A stretch of DNA of 64,000 nucleotides from Acidiphilium sp. (GTDB lineage: Bacteria; Pseudomonadota; Alphaproteobacteria; Acetobacterales; Acetobacteraceae), in NCBI GenBank assembly GCA_028688905.1, contig JAQTXH010000002.1, positions 83,061 to 147,060 on the forward strand, in the 5' to 3' direction. Positions 24,809 through 35,284 of this stretch are shown here, piece after piece. The notes beneath the pieces are model-generated. The model saw nothing but the letters and a program-made list of their open reading frames with translations. It was not told the DNA's origin and did no database searches. Position 1 is the stretch's first letter. The number at the start of each line of letters is the position of its first letter. The position numbers and the translations under genes are program-made.

Positions 24809-25582
24809 CTACACCGCCGGCACTCCGACGCGGAAGGTCTGACGCAACAATGTTAGACATTTGCCATTTGCCGCCATATCCAGGACAGTAAAACCATCCA
24901 GGGTTTCCAAAGATGTATCGGCTTTTGCCCGAAGCAATTGCTCGACAATAACAGATTTGCCGGTTGAGGCGGCATACATCAGCGGCGTGGCACCATTATC
25001 GTTTTGATTGTTGAGATCGATGCCGGCTTCGAGGAGCGCATTGATCGCAGCGGGATGACCGCCAACGCAGGCGAGCCAGAGGGCATTATTCCCATCGTGA
25101 TTGCGTGCATTCAGCGACGCGCCGGCCACGATGAGCAGACGCATAATATCTGTGCGGCCGCTATGGCTTGCCTGCATCAGGGGCGTCGTGCCATTGCCGA
25201 TGGGCAGGTCAACCCGTCCGGTCAAAAAACCGTGGAATTCAAGCCATTGGTCCAGCAAATCATTTTGGACGCGATGGCGGACAGTTTGCCGGTTGGTCCA
25301 GGCAACGTGGCCACCATCAAGACTATAGACCTCCAAAAATCCAAAATCGGAGAAGATCTGTGCATATTCCTGGCTGGCATGGCCATGGTAGCAATATATC
25401 AGAATCGGGGTGGTCTTTGGCGTTGCGCGGAGCACTTCTGAAAGATTGGTGATCGAAATGTTTTGCGCGAACTGGATATGAGTTTGGGCGAAAGCATCCG
25501 CATCGCGAACGTCGAACACACGGACCTCAGGGTGGGCGATGACGGCCTGCGCCTCAGTTACGCTTATTCGTTTGAATGCCAT
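24809..25582 (-). CDS. Rhodanese-ankyrin repeat fusion protein
   Basis: Protein of 257 aa. Residues ~1-100 form a single rhodanese domain with the active-site loop IYCYHGHASQEYA (catalytic Cys). Residues ~130-255 form ankyrin repeats (GTTPLMQASHSGRTDIMRLL; GNNALWLACVGGHPAAINAL; GATPLMYAASTGKSVIVEQL). The fusion suggests sulfur transfer directed by a protein-binding platform. ATG 25582 has GAGG 6 nt upstream. Third gene of a reverse group with the ArsC-like and pseudo-receiver genes. Confidence 0.88.
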   Translation of the reverse strand: MAFKRISVTEAQAVIAHPEVRVFDVRDADAFAQTHIQFAQNISITNLSEVLRATPKTTPILIYCYHGHASQEYAQIFSDFGFLEVYSLDGGHVAWTNRQTVRHRVQNDLLDQWLEFHGFLTGRVDLPIGNGTTPLMQASHSGRTDIMRLLIVAGASLNARNHDGNNALWLACVGGHPAAINALLEAGIDLNNQNDNGATPLMYAASTGKSVIVEQLLRAKADTSLETLDGFTVLDMAANGKCLTLLRQTFRVGVPAV

Positions 25583-25674
25583 GCGCTGCCTCATTGTTCA
25601 GTCTCCTTGACCGTCGGCGGATCGTGTCCCAGCAATTGGTGTAGGAATTGTTGATATGCGTGCCGGAGCGACGG

Positions 25675-26112
25675 TCACGTGGTACCGCCCTTACCTGGGG
25701 TTGGGCAGGGCACGGAACTGCCAGGACGGCTGCAACCCTGTGGAGTGGTATCCGGATCGAGATCCAGGCCGAGACGGGTGGCCAGATGTGTCGCGTTAAA
25801 ACCCGCGCATTGCATGCCATCGATTTCAAGCAATGGGCGTTTGATCAACAGCGGATCGGCACGCATGAGGGCGAGTGCCTCGGCATCATCGACCGCCAGG
25901 GGGTCGATGGTGCCCGATTTTATCGCTGGAGCGGCCATGTTGAACCAAGCTGATACCGGTTCATCACCAAAGAAACCGCGCAGCCGCGCGTCGGTCCAGG
26001 GTTCCGTTAGCAGGTTCAGTGCGCGTATTTCATGGCCGGCGGAAGCCAGAATCTGCTTCTGACGGGCATTGGTTCGGCAACCTGGTTTTTCATAAAAGAT
26101 GATCGTGGCCAA
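25675..26112 (-). CDS. ArsC-like nitrogenase-associated protein
   Basis: Thioredoxin-fold protein (145 aa) of the ArsC-related nitrogenase-associated family. It begins LATIIFYEKPGCRTNARQKQIL. The initiator is taken as TTG 26112, because family members start exactly at MATIIFYEKPGC and AAGGGG lies 8 nt upstream; an ATG at 26151 is the alternative. The conserved KRPLLEIDGMQCAGF segment is present. Role in nitrogen fixation is not established. Confidence 0.82.
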   Translation of the reverse strand: MATIIFYEKPGCRTNARQKQILASAGHEIRALNLLTEPWTDARLRGFFGDEPVSAWFNMAAPAIKSGTIDPLAVDDAEALALMRADPLLIKRPLLEIDGMQCAGFNATHLATRLGLDLDPDTTPQGCSRPGSSVPCPTPGKGGTT

Positions 26113-26201
26113 AGTGCATCCCCTTTTTAGGGCAGGATCGATTAAGGACAAATCTGCTCCATCTCGATTTTTGCGCGCAATTTCATTGCTGATTTCATTG
26201 C

Positions 26202-26633
26202 TTAGGTGAAGCCAAGCTGCACGATGGCTGCCGCACCACCGCGACCAAGGATCGTGTCCACCTTTTTACGCACAGTTTCGAGTGTGAGTGGCTTGGCAAG
26301 CGTGCCATGCGCCCCCGCCTTCATCCCCTCCAGCGCTGTAGCCTCATCGGTTTTGTCGTAGACGATGAGAATGCGAACGCCAGGGAAGCCTGCGCTGAGT
26401 TGGCCGATGAGCGCCGGCCCTCGCTTGTTCAGAAACGAGGCCCCCAGCAGCAGAACCTGGGGTTTGAGCCACTCCGTTGCCTTTTGATAGGCATCTTCCG
26501 GGCTGGCGAGCTCATGCGTCTCGATTTCATCATGCAGCATGAACTGCAACACGGTACGGGTAATTTCGTCCTCGTCGATGACGAAAACGCGCCGCTGGTC
26601 GACCGCCTTGGAAGATTCAACACCGATTTGCAT
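26202..26633 (-). CDS. Degenerate response-regulator receiver domain protein
   Basis: Single receiver-like domain (143 aa) without an output domain. The acidic pocket VFVIDEDEITRT and the conserved Lys in GTLAKPLTLE are present, but the phospho-acceptor Asp at the end of beta-3 is replaced by Gly (QVLLLGASFLNKRG). It therefore should not be phosphorylated there. It is first in the reverse group facing nifH and has a sigma-54-like site upstream. Probably a phosphorylation-independent interaction module. Confidence 0.8.
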   Translation of the reverse strand: MQIGVESSKAVDQRRVFVIDEDEITRTVLQFMLHDEIETHELASPEDAYQKATEWLKPQVLLLGASFLNKRGPALIGQLSAGFPGVRILIVYDKTDEATALEGMKAGAHGTLAKPLTLETVRKKVDTILGRGGAAAIVQLGFT

Positions 26634-26688
26634 ATCACCCTCGCTGAGTGGTTTTGCGATGGCCCGTGTAGCGACCGCCAGTTATGTA

Positions 26689-26704
26689 AGCAAATTCCGC
26701 GCCG
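26689..26704 (-). promoter_or_regulatory. Probable sigma-54 promoter of the pseudo-receiver group
   Basis: Reverse-strand CGGCGC-GGAAT-TTGCT has correct GG/GC spacing and a perfect -12 element but a variant -24. It is 56 nt upstream of the pseudo-receiver gene and shares the nifH UAS pair ~105 bp away. Confidence 0.5.
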
Positions 26705-26756
26705 TCATCAGGCATGGATTGTTCCAGATTTTCTGGAGCCGATTCGTCGATTCAAT

Positions 26757-26790
26757 TCAATGCTCAGCACCGGTCAATGCTCAGCACCGG
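26757..26790. repeat. 17-bp tandem duplication upstream of nifH
   Basis: Two exact adjacent copies of TCAATGCTCAGCACCGG (26757-26773 and 26774-26790) lie between the pseudo-receiver promoter and the nifH UAS elements. They may be recent slippage or an additional binding site. Confidence 0.75.
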
Positions 26791-26806
26791 AATTTCTGCC
26801 AATATT

Positions 26807-26852
26807 TGTTTTGTTTCCTACAGGCTGACACGAAGCTGTCGGTTTCGACACA
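26807..26852. promoter_or_regulatory. Two NifA UAS elements upstream of nifH
   Basis: TGT-TTTGTTTCCT-ACA (26807-26822) and TGT-CGGTTTCGAC-ACA (26837-26852) both fit TGT-N10-ACA. Their starts are 30 bp apart, close to three helical turns, so they lie on the same face of the DNA. They sit 68-114 bp before the nifH -24 element. Confidence 0.85.
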
Positions 26853-26920
26853 TTGCACCCATTGTTGCGCGGTTCAAAATAATCCAGTCTTTATCAATAG
26901 CTTACCAGTAAAAAAACAAT

Positions 26921-26936
26921 TGGCACGATGGTTGCT
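26921..26936 (+). promoter_or_regulatory. Sigma-54 promoter of nifHDK
   Basis: TGGCAC-GATGG-TTGCT is a perfect -24/-12 site. The predicted transcript start is near 26948, giving a ~145-nt leader before nifH. Confidence 0.9.
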
Positions 26937-27062
26937 TTTATTGGTTTGGGACGGCGAGTGAGGGCTGAGCACAGGCTGACGCAAAGACGAGCGATGTGTT
27001 CCTTCCCGCGACCGCGAGCACGTTTCCGAGAGTGGAGAAGTCTCGCGCCGAAGGTGCGGTGA

Positions 27063-27977
<915 letters not shown>

Positions 27978-27992
27978 AGCCAGCCCGATACC

Positions 27993-28018
27993 CCCGGCCC
28001 CTCGCCAGAGGGACCGGG
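27993..28018 (+). repeat. Hairpin between nifH and nifD
   Basis: CCGGCCCCT and AGGGACCGG form a stem (one C-A mismatch) around a 6-nt loop, extended by one more pair. No T-run follows. Hairpins here commonly protect the abundant nifH transcript from decay; that role is inferred. Confidence 0.6.
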
Positions 28019-28057
28019 CACCGGCGTCGCAAATGGATTTAAGTTAAGGAGAGTGAA

Positions 28058-29560
28058 ATGAGTTTGGTGAAAACCCAGAGCATCGCGGAGATCAAAGCCC
28101 GCAACAAGGAATTGATCGACGAAGTTTTGCTGATTTATCCAGAAAAAACAGCAAAAAGACGTGCCAAGCATCTGAATGTTCACGAAGCCGGAAAATCCGA
28201 TTGCGGCGTGAAGTCGAACCTTAAATCAATTCCGGGTGTCATGACGATCCGTGGTTGTGCCTATGCGGGTTCCAAAGGCGTGGTGTGGGGACCGGTTAAG
28301 GACATGATCCATATCAGCCATGGCCCGGTCGGTTGCGGCCAGTATTCATGGGCCTCACGGCGCAGCTATTATATTGGTACGACGGGGGTCGATACTTTCG
28401 TGACCATGCAGTTCACGTCCGACTTCCAGGAAAACGATATCGTCTTCGGTGGCGATAAAAAGCTTTCGAAGGTTATGGACGAGATTGAGGTACTATTTCC
28501 GCTCAACCGGGGCATTACAGTGCAATCTGAATGCCCGATCGGTCTGATTGGCGACGATATCGAGGCGGTCTCCAAGGCTAAGTCGAAGCAATACGAGGGT
28601 AAGACCATTGTGCCCGTCCGCTGCGAAGGGTTTCGCGGTGTGTCGCAGTCGCTCGGTCATCATATCGCGAACGATGCGATCCGGGACTGGATTTTGGACA
28701 AAGTGCCAGCGGACGTTGCGCCAAAATTCGAGCCGTCACCCTATGACGTGGCGATTATTGGTGACTATAATATTGGCGGCGATGCATGGTCTTCTCGGAT
28801 ACTGCTCGAAGAAATGGGACTGCGCGTGATCGCCCAATGGTCCGGCGACGGTACCCTGGCCGAGATGGAGGCAACTCCGAAAGCCAAGCTGAATGTGCTG
28901 CATTGCTATCGGTCGATGAACTATATTTCGCGGCATATGGAAGAGAAATACGGGATCCCCTGGGTCGAGTACAATTTTTTCGGACCCAGCAAGATAGCTG
29001 AATCGCTGCGCAAAATCGCCAGTTTCTTCGACGACAAAATTAAGGAGGGTGCCGAGCGGGTAATCGCACAGTATCAGCCGTTGATGGATGCGGTTATCGC
29101 AAAATACCGGCCGCGCCTCGAAGGCAAGACGGTGATGCTGTTTGTCGGCGGTCTGCGCCCGCGCCATGTGATCGGCGCGTATGAAGATCTGGGCATGGAA
29201 GTTGTCGGCACCGGCTACGAGTTTGGCCATAATGATGACTATCAGCGCACGGCGCAGCATGACGTGAAAGACGGCACGCTGATCTATGACGACGTGACGG
29301 GCTATGAGTTCGAAAAATTTGTCGAGACGATGCAGCCCGATCTTGTCGGCTCTGGGATTAAAGAAAAATACGTGTTCCAGAAAATGGGCGTGCCTTTCAG
29401 GCAGATGCATTCGTGGGATTACTCGGGTCCCTACCATGGCTATGACGGTTTTGCGATTTTCGCGCGGGATATGGACATGGCTATCAATGCGCCGGTCTGG
29501 AAGATGGCCAAGGTACCGTGGAAGTTAGAGCCGGCACCGGTTCTGATGGCGGCGGAATAA
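28058..29560 (+). CDS. nifD: Nitrogenase MoFe protein alpha subunit NifD
   Basis: NifD (500 aa) carries FeMo-cofactor. P-cluster region [17 protein letters not shown] and [10 protein letters not shown]; the FeMo-co cysteine in LHCYRSMNY; the FeMo-co histidine in [15 protein letters not shown]. These, and the absence of VnfD/AnfD-like features, mark a molybdenum enzyme. Ribosome-binding GGAGAG precedes ATG 28058. Confidence 0.98.
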   Translation: MSLVKTQSIAEIKARNKELIDEVLLIYPEKTAKRRAKHLNVHEAGKSDCGVKSNLKSIPGVMTIRGCAYAGSKGVVWGPVKDMIHISHGPVGCGQYSWASRRSYYIGTTGVDTFVTMQFTSDFQENDIVFGGDKKLSKVMDEIEVLFPLNRGITVQSECPIGLIGDDIEAVSKAKSKQYEGKTIVPVRCEGFRGVSQSLGHHIANDAIRDWILDKVPADVAPKFEPSPYDVAIIGDYNIGGDAWSSRILLEEMGLRVIAQWSGDGTLAEMEATPKAKLNVLHCYRSMNYISRHMEEKYGIPWVEYNFFGPSKIAESLRKIASFFDDKIKEGAERVIAQYQPLMDAVIAKYRPRLEGKTVMLFVGGLRPRHVIGAYEDLGMEVVGTGYEFGHNDDYQRTAQHDVKDGTLIYDDVTGYEFEKFVETMQPDLVGSGIKEKYVFQKMGVPFRQMHSWDYSGPYHGYDGFAIFARDMDMAINAPVWKMAKVPWKLEPAPVLMAAE

Positions 29561-29567
29561 ATGAATT

Positions 29568-29597
29568 CCCTGGCTCTTTCTTTCGGAAGAGCCAGGG
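29568..29597 (+). repeat. Perfect hairpin between nifD and nifK
   Basis: CCCTGGCTCTT and AAGAGCCAGGG pair as an 11-bp perfect stem with an 8-nt loop, just after the nifD stop and 38 nt before the nifK start. No poly-T tract follows, so it looks like an mRNA-stability or coupling element rather than a terminator. Confidence 0.75.
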
Positions 29598-29634
29598 TCA
29601 CCAGACCATAACGACATTTGAAGAGGGCTTCACC

Positions 29635-31194
29635 GTGACACAAAACGCTGAACATGTGCTTGATCACTTCGACTTATTCCGGGGTCCGGAATACCAGCAG
29701 ATGCTGGCGAACAAAAAGAAAATGTTCGAAAATCCGCACGATCCCGCCGAGGTGGAACGCGTGCGCGAATGGACCAAGACCCCGGAGTATCGCGAGAAAA
29801 ATTTCGCGCGTGAAGCGCTAACGGTAAATCCCGCCAAAGCCTGTCAGCCGCTCGGTGCGGTGTTCGCGGCGGTTGGGTTTGAGGGTACCATACCGTTTGT
29901 CCATGGCTCGCAGGGTTGCGTTGCCTATTACCGCAGCCATTTTTCGCGGCACTTCAAGGAGCCGAGTTCCTGCGTGTCGTCATCGATGACCGAGGATGCC
30001 GCAGTGTTTGGTGGCCTCAACAACATGATCGACGGGCTCGCCAACACGTACAGCATGTACAAGCCGAAGATGATTGCGGTATCCACGACATGCATGGCGG
30101 AGGTGATCGGCGACGATCTCAATGCCTTCATCAAGACGGCCAAGGAAAAAGGTTCAGTTCCCGCCGAGTATGATGTCCCGTTCGCGCATACGCCGGCCTT
30201 CGTTGGCAGCCACATCACCGGCTATGACAATGTAATGAAGGGAATCGTCGAGCATTTCTGGGATGGCAAGGCTGGTACTGCACCGAAACTTGAGCGCCGG
30301 CCCAATGGAAAGATCAATTTCATCGGTGGCTTTGATGGCTACACAGTTGGCAATCTACGTGAGATTAAACGCCTTTTTGGTTTGATGGACGTTGAATACA
30401 CTATTCTTGGAGATAATAGCGATGTGTGGGACACGCCGACCGATGGCGAGTTCCGCATGTATGATGGCGGCACGACACTTGAGGAAGCCGCCGATGCCGT
30501 TCATGCCAAGGCAACGATTTCGATGCAGGAATACTGCTCCGAAAAGACGCTGCCGCTGATCGCGGCGCATGGACAGGAGGTTCTGGCTTTCAATCACCCG
30601 GTGGGTGTCGCTGCAACGGATAAATTTCTCATGGAGGTTTCGCGGATTACCGGCAAGGCGATCCCGGAATCGATTGCACGTGAACGCGGCCGGTTTGTCG
30701 ATGCGATCGCGGATTCAAGCGCCCATATCCATGGCAAGAAATTCGCGATCTATGGCGATCCGGATTTGTGTCTGGGCTTGGCAGGTTTTCTGTTGGAATT
30801 GGGTGCCGAACCGACCCATGTACTCGCTACGAATGGCAGCAAAAACTGGGTGAACAAAGTCCAGGCGCTGTTCGACAGTTCGCCTTTTGGCAAGGATTGT
30901 CATGTGTATGGGGGTAAGGATCTGTGGCACATGCGCTCGCTTCTTTTTACTGATCCTGTAGATTTTCTGATTGGAAATACTTACGGAAAATATTTGGAGC
31001 GCGATACCGGTACCCCGCTGATCCGGATCGGCTTCCCGATCTTTGATCGTCATCACCACCACCGTTATCCGGTTTGGGGTTATCAAGGCGGAATGAATGT
31101 TCTTGTGACCATCCTGGACAAGATTTTTGATGAAATCGATAAAAGCACAATTGGTACCGCCACAACCGACTTCAGTTTTGATATCATTCGTTAA
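29635..31194 (+). CDS. nifK: Nitrogenase MoFe protein beta subunit NifK
   Basis: NifK (519 aa). The N-terminal P-cluster ligands are in [16 protein letters not shown] and [18 protein letters not shown]; a third lies near [17 protein letters not shown]. The start is taken as GTG 29635 after AGAGGG, giving [21 protein letters not shown], close to the usual NifK N-terminus; the longer frame would overlap nifD and the hairpin. Confidence 0.97.
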   Translation: MTQNAEHVLDHFDLFRGPEYQQMLANKKKMFENPHDPAEVERVREWTKTPEYREKNFAREALTVNPAKACQPLGAVFAAVGFEGTIPFVHGSQGCVAYYRSHFSRHFKEPSSCVSSSMTEDAAVFGGLNNMIDGLANTYSMYKPKMIAVSTTCMAEVIGDDLNAFIKTAKEKGSVPAEYDVPFAHTPAFVGSHITGYDNVMKGIVEHFWDGKAGTAPKLERRPNGKINFIGGFDGYTVGNLREIKRLFGLMDVEYTILGDNSDVWDTPTDGEFRMYDGGTTLEEAADAVHAKATISMQEYCSEKTLPLIAAHGQEVLAFNHPVGVAATDKFLMEVSRITGKAIPESIARERGRFVDAIADSSAHIHGKKFAIYGDPDLCLGLAGFLLELGAEPTHVLATNGSKNWVNKVQALFDSSPFGKDCHVYGGKDLWHMRSLLFTDPVDFLIGNTYGKYLERDTGTPLIRIGFPIFDRHHHHRYPVWGYQGGMNVLVTILDKIFDEIDKSTIGTATTDFSFDIIR

Positions 31195-31201
31195 TACAAA
31201 A

Positions 31202-31256
31202 AAACTCATCCACCAACCTACTTAAACTAGGAAAATAATAGGCGGTGGATGAGTTT
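31202..31256 (+). repeat. Hairpin between nifK and nifE
   Basis: AAACTCATCCACC (31202-31214) and GGTGGATGAGTTT (31244-31256) are perfect 13-nt inverted repeats with a 29-nt A/T-rich loop. A short T-stretch is part of the right arm only. It may attenuate read-through from nifHDK into nifENX, lowering assembly-gene expression. Confidence 0.75.
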
Positions 31257-31329
31257 CTAGACGATACCATGCGTGCTGTGTCCGCCTGATATACTTAACT
31301 CCGTGACGTAATAAAGACAGGAGTAGAGA

Positions 31330-33000
31330 ATGAGTTCACTATCGGCCACAATCCAGAACGTATTCAATGAGCCGGGCTGCGGGAAAAACGCAAACAAATC
31401 CGAAGCTGAACGGAAAAAGGGCTGCACAAAGCAGTTGCAGCCGGGTGGTGCCGCGGGTGGCTGCGCCTTCGACGGGGCAAAGATTGCACTCCAGCCGATC
31501 ACCGATGTCGCGCATTTGGTGCATGGACCGATCGCGTGCGAGGGGAATTCGTGGGACAATCGCGGTGCCGCGTCGTCAAGTTCCAATATCTGGCGGACTG
31601 GATTTACGACCGACATCAATGAGACGGACATTGTGTTCGGTGGTGAGAAACGCCTTTATAAAGCGATCAAGGAAATCATTGATAAATACGACCCGCCGGC
31701 GGTGTTCGTCTATCAAACCTGCGTTCCAGCCATGACCGGCGATGATATTAACGCTGTCTGCAAAGCTGCGTCGAAAAAATTTGGCAAACCGGTGATCCCG
31801 GTCAATGCGCCCGGCTTCGTCGGGCCAAAAAATCTTGGAAACAAGCTGGCCGGGGAGGCATTGCTCGATTATGTGATCGGGACTGAAGAGCCTGATTATA
31901 CCACCCCATATGATTTGAATATCATTGGCGAATATAATCTCTCTGGCGAATTGTGGCAGATCAAACCATTGTTTGATGAGTTGGGTATCCGCATTCTGTC
32001 AACCATTTCCGGAGACGGAAAATATCGCGAAGTAGCCTATTCTCACCGCGCTCGCGCCGCGATGATGGTTTGCTCCAAGGCGATGATCAATGTCGCCCGT
32101 AAGATGGAGGAGCGCTATGGAATTCCATTTTTTGAGGGTTCTTTTTACGGGATAGAAGATTCCAGCGATTCTCTGCGCGAGATTGCCAGGATGCTGGTTG
32201 ACCGTGGTGCGCCCGACGATTTGATCGGACGGACGGACGTTGTGATTGCGCGTGAAGAAGCGAAAGCCTGGGCGGCAATTGAACCATACAAGCCGCGTTT
32301 TAAAGGCAAAAAAGTTCTGTTGATTACGGGTGGAGTAAAATCCTGGTCGGTTGTCGCCGCATTGCAGGAGGCCGGGTTAGAACTGGTTGGCACCAGCGTT
32401 AAAAAATCGACCAAAGAGGACAAGGAGCGGATCAAGGAACTGATGGGTCAGGATGTCCATATGATCGAAGATATGACGCCACGCGAAATGTACAAAATGC
32501 TGAAGGACGCGCAGGCAGATATCATGCTTTCCGGTGGCCGCTCGCAGTTTATCGCACTGAAGGCGGGAATGCCTTGGCTCGACATCAACCAGGAACGCCA
32601 CCACGCCTATATGGGCTATGTCGGCATGGTGGCGTTGGTCCGGCAGATCGATAAGGCACTGTATAACCCCGTATGGGAACAGGTGCGCAAGCCGGCACCT
32701 TGGGACGATCCCGCTGAAAACTGGCAAAACAAGGCCATCGCGCAGATGGACATCGAAGCAGCGGAGCTGGCGGCCGATCCGGTGCGTGCGGAAGCGGCCC
32801 GGCGGGCCAGAAATATCTGTAACTGCAAGGTGGTCGATCTGGGCACGATCGAAGATGCGATCCACGATCATGGCCTGACCACAGTTCAGGGTGTCAAGGA
32901 CCATACAAGCGCATCGGGTGGGTGCGGCACCTGCTCTGAACGGGTCCAGGGCGTTCTCGATGCCATGTTGGCCATGCCCGCAGCGCTTGCAGCGGAGTGA
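31330..33000 (+). CDS. nifE: FeMo-cofactor scaffold NifE with C-terminal BFD-like domain
   Basis: NifE (556 aa), alpha-like subunit of the NifEN scaffold for FeMo-co maturation. Conserved segments: GGCAFDGAKIALQPITDVAHLVHGP, IACEGNSWDNRG, and a NifD-like fold. It is about 80 residues longer than the shortest NifE proteins. The tail contains C-N-C, then 32 residues, then C-G-T-C, the ligand spacing of bacterioferritin-associated-ferredoxin [2Fe-2S] domains. Similar tails occur in other alphaproteobacterial NifE proteins. Confidence 0.96.
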   Translation: MSSLSATIQNVFNEPGCGKNANKSEAERKKGCTKQLQPGGAAGGCAFDGAKIALQPITDVAHLVHGPIACEGNSWDNRGAASSSSNIWRTGFTTDINETDIVFGGEKRLYKAIKEIIDKYDPPAVFVYQTCVPAMTGDDINAVCKAASKKFGKPVIPVNAPGFVGPKNLGNKLAGEALLDYVIGTEEPDYTTPYDLNIIGEYNLSGELWQIKPLFDELGIRILSTISGDGKYREVAYSHRARAAMMVCSKAMINVARKMEERYGIPFFEGSFYGIEDSSDSLREIARMLVDRGAPDDLIGRTDVVIAREEAKAWAAIEPYKPRFKGKKVLLITGGVKSWSVVAALQEAGLELVGTSVKKSTKEDKERIKELMGQDVHMIEDMTPREMYKMLKDAQADIMLSGGRSQFIALKAGMPWLDINQERHHAYMGYVGMVALVRQIDKALYNPVWEQVRKPAPWDDPAENWQNKAIAQMDIEAAELAADPVRAEAARRARNICNCKVVDLGTIEDAIHDHGLTTVQGVKDHTSASGGCGTCSERVQGVLDAMLAMPAALAAE

Positions 33001-33009
33001 GATAGCGCC

Positions 33010-34398
33010 ATGGTTGCCATCACCACCAGCAAGAAAGCATGCGCGGTAAATCCGCTGAAAATGAGTCAACCTATTGGCGGTGCTCTCGCTTTCATGGGAT
33101 TGCGTGGGGCAATGCCGTTATTGCATGGTTCGCAAGGTTGCACATCTTTTGGCTTGGTTTTGTTTGTTAGACATTTCAAGGAGGCTATTCCTCTACAGAC
33201 AACCGCAATGAGTGAGGTTGCGACCGTGCTTGGCGGATTCGAAAATGTCGAGCAGGCCATTCTGAATATTCACAAGCGGACCAAGCCGGAAATCATCGGA
33301 ATTTGCTCAACCGGCGTCACTGAAACCAAGGGTGATGATGTTGAAGGCTACATCAAGCTGGTCAGGCAGAAGCATCCTGAGTTAGAAAATTTCCCGATCG
33401 TCTATGTCTCCACGCCTGATTTCAAGGATGCGTTCCAGGATGGCTGGGGAAAGACGGTGGCCCGGATGATCGAAGTGCTGGTGGAGGTGCCGGCTCATCT
33501 GGCACGCCGCGATCCCCAGCGCGTCAATGTTCTACCCGGTTGTCATATGACGCCAGGCGATCTTGACGAGTTGCGGACCATGATTGAAGACTTTGGACTT
33601 AAGCCGTCATTTTTACCGGACCTGGCCGGGTCGCTCGATGGTCACATCCCCGATGAATTTACGCCGACGACGATCGGCGGCATTGGCGTGGAAGAGGTGG
33701 CAAGCATGGGCCAAGCGGGCTGGACGATCGCAATCGGTGAACAGATGCGCCGCGCCGCCGAAGCATTACAGGCAAAAACCAGTGTACCCTACAGGCTATT
33801 CAATCGGCTTTGCGGACTCGGCCCCAATGATGCGTTCATCATGTTTCTTGCTGAAATTAGCGGCAGGCCGGTGCCCGTAAAATACCGAAGGCAGCGTGGC
33901 CAGCTTGTGGATGCGATGCTGGATGGGCATTTCCATATCGGTGGACGAAAGCTTGCGATCGGCGCGGAGCCTGATCTGTTGTTTGATGTCAGCAGCATGT
34001 TGCAGGAAATGGGGGCGCAGATTGTGGTGGCCATCACCACGACGCAATCGCCGGTTCTTGGCCTTGTTGTCACCGATGACGTGCTGATCGGGGATCTTGA
34101 AGACCTTGAAATGCTGGCAAAGGAGCGGGGTGGCGATCTTCTGATCACGCATTCACATGGCCGGCAGGCCGCCGAGCGATTGCAAATCCCTTTTTTTCGG
34201 ATGGGGTTGCCGATGTTTGACCGGTTGGGCGCAGGTCATCTGGTTTCAGTCGGATATCGCGGCACGCGCGATCTGATTTTCAGCATCAGCAATCTGCTGA
34301 TTGCCGATGCTGAAGAACACCATAAGCCAACACCCGATACGTGGCGCATAACTAACGCGGAATTACCTGATACCAGAATAGGAGTGGAGGCAGCGTGA
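33010..34398 (+). CDS. nifN: FeMo-cofactor scaffold NifN
   Basis: NifN (462 aa), beta-like partner of NifE. N-terminal KKACAVNPLKMSQPIGGALAFMGLRG and LLHGSQGCTSFGLVLFVRHFKE are diagnostic. Ribosome-binding site and start lie 9 nt after the nifE stop; its stop overlaps the nifX GTG. Confidence 0.97.
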   Translation: MVAITTSKKACAVNPLKMSQPIGGALAFMGLRGAMPLLHGSQGCTSFGLVLFVRHFKEAIPLQTTAMSEVATVLGGFENVEQAILNIHKRTKPEIIGICSTGVTETKGDDVEGYIKLVRQKHPELENFPIVYVSTPDFKDAFQDGWGKTVARMIEVLVEVPAHLARRDPQRVNVLPGCHMTPGDLDELRTMIEDFGLKPSFLPDLAGSLDGHIPDEFTPTTIGGIGVEEVASMGQAGWTIAIGEQMRRAAEALQAKTSVPYRLFNRLCGLGPNDAFIMFLAEISGRPVPVKYRRQRGQLVDAMLDGHFHIGGRKLAIGAEPDLLFDVSSMLQEMGAQIVVAITTTQSPVLGLVVTDDVLIGDLEDLEMLAKERGGDLLITHSHGRQAAERLQIPFFRMGLPMFDRLGAGHLVSVGYRGTRDLIFSISNLLIADAEEHHKPTPDTWRITNAELPDTRIGVEAA

Positions 34399-34790
34399 AA
34401 ATAGCATTCGCAACCCAGGACCTGAAGCGCGTTGACGCGCATTTTGGTTGGGCCAAGAACATCGCAATCTATGAGATCGGGCCAGATGGGTACCAGTTTC
34501 TTGAGGTTGTGCAGTTCGACGGTGATCTCAAGGAAGACGGCGATGAAGATAAGCTCGGGCCAAAGATTGAGGCCATCAAAGACTGCGCTATTTTATATGT
34601 TGCAGCTATCGGCGGTTCAGGTGCCGCGCGGGTCGTGGCAAAAAATATTCATCCCATGAAGGTGAACCAGCCCGAGGAAATCACTGATCTTCTGCTCAAG
34701 CTGGAGGATGTGCTGAAAGGCACGCCGCCACCATGGCTGCGCAAAGCTCTGGCAAAAGACAGAGAAAAAGTACTGAATTTTGATGAATGA
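34395..34790 (+). CDS. nifX: Nitrogenase cofactor carrier NifX
   Basis: NifX (131 aa), which holds NifB-co/FeMo-co precursors between NifB and NifEN. Begins with the family pattern [22 protein letters not shown] and includes [22 protein letters not shown] start overlaps the nifN stop by 4 nt. Confidence 0.95.
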   Translation: MKIAFATQDLKRVDAHFGWAKNIAIYEIGPDGYQFLEVVQFDGDLKEDGDEDKLGPKIEAIKDCAILYVAAIGGSGAARVVAKNIHPMKVNQPEEITDLLLKLEDVLKGTPPPWLRKALAKDREKVLNFDE

Positions 34791-34798
34791 GGAATGAT

Positions 34799-35269
34799 AT
34801 GTTTGAAGTCGTTGAGGGCGTGCAAGAAATTTCTGTGGCAGAGGCGCCGTTTATCAAGGCGCTTATCGCGGTGTGGCGGGCGCAGGATGCGCATGGTACT
34901 TGGGAGGGTAAGGCAGATCTGGAGTTGCTCGAACCCTATATACTGAACAAGGAAGCGCGCCGTGCTCTGCCAATTATTGGTGATCCTGATCCTGAGACGC
35001 TCTGGCGGCTTGAATTGTTCTTCAATGCGGTGTGCCTGTTGATCGAACGGGAGACAGGCGTGATGATTTCGCCGATGCTGAAAATGAGCCACGAGGGGTT
35101 TGGACGGATGGTGTTGATCGGCGGTCGGTTGATTACCGTCAACAAGCAGTTGCGCGATGTGCATCGGTTCGGCTTCGACACGCTTGATAAGCTGGCCGAG
35201 GAAGGTAGCAAACAAGTCAAAGCCGGGGTTGAGATGATCGAAAAATATCCTGATGTAGCGAAATACTGA
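34799..35269 (+). CDS. NifX-associated nitrogen fixation protein (DUF269)
   Basis: Protein of 156 aa of the DUF269 family that always accompanies nifX. Typical segments are [20 protein letters not shown] and [21 protein letters not shown] 34799 follows GAGGA closely; another ATG at 34787 overlaps the nifX stop and is possible. Function unknown but nif-specific. Confidence 0.92.
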   Translation: MFEVVEGVQEISVAEAPFIKALIAVWRAQDAHGTWEGKADLELLEPYILNKEARRALPIIGDPDPETLWRLELFFNAVCLLIERETGVMISPMLKMSHEGFGRMVLIGGRLITVNKQLRDVHRFGFDTLDKLAEEGSKQVKAGVEMIEKYPDVAKY

Positions 35270-35284
35270 ACAGGACGAAGAACA

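Noticed and set aside
28058-31194. Alternative (V- or Fe-only) nitrogenase
   Set aside because: NifD and NifK have Mo-type lengths and motifs and there is no delta-subunit gene (vnfG/anfG) between them.
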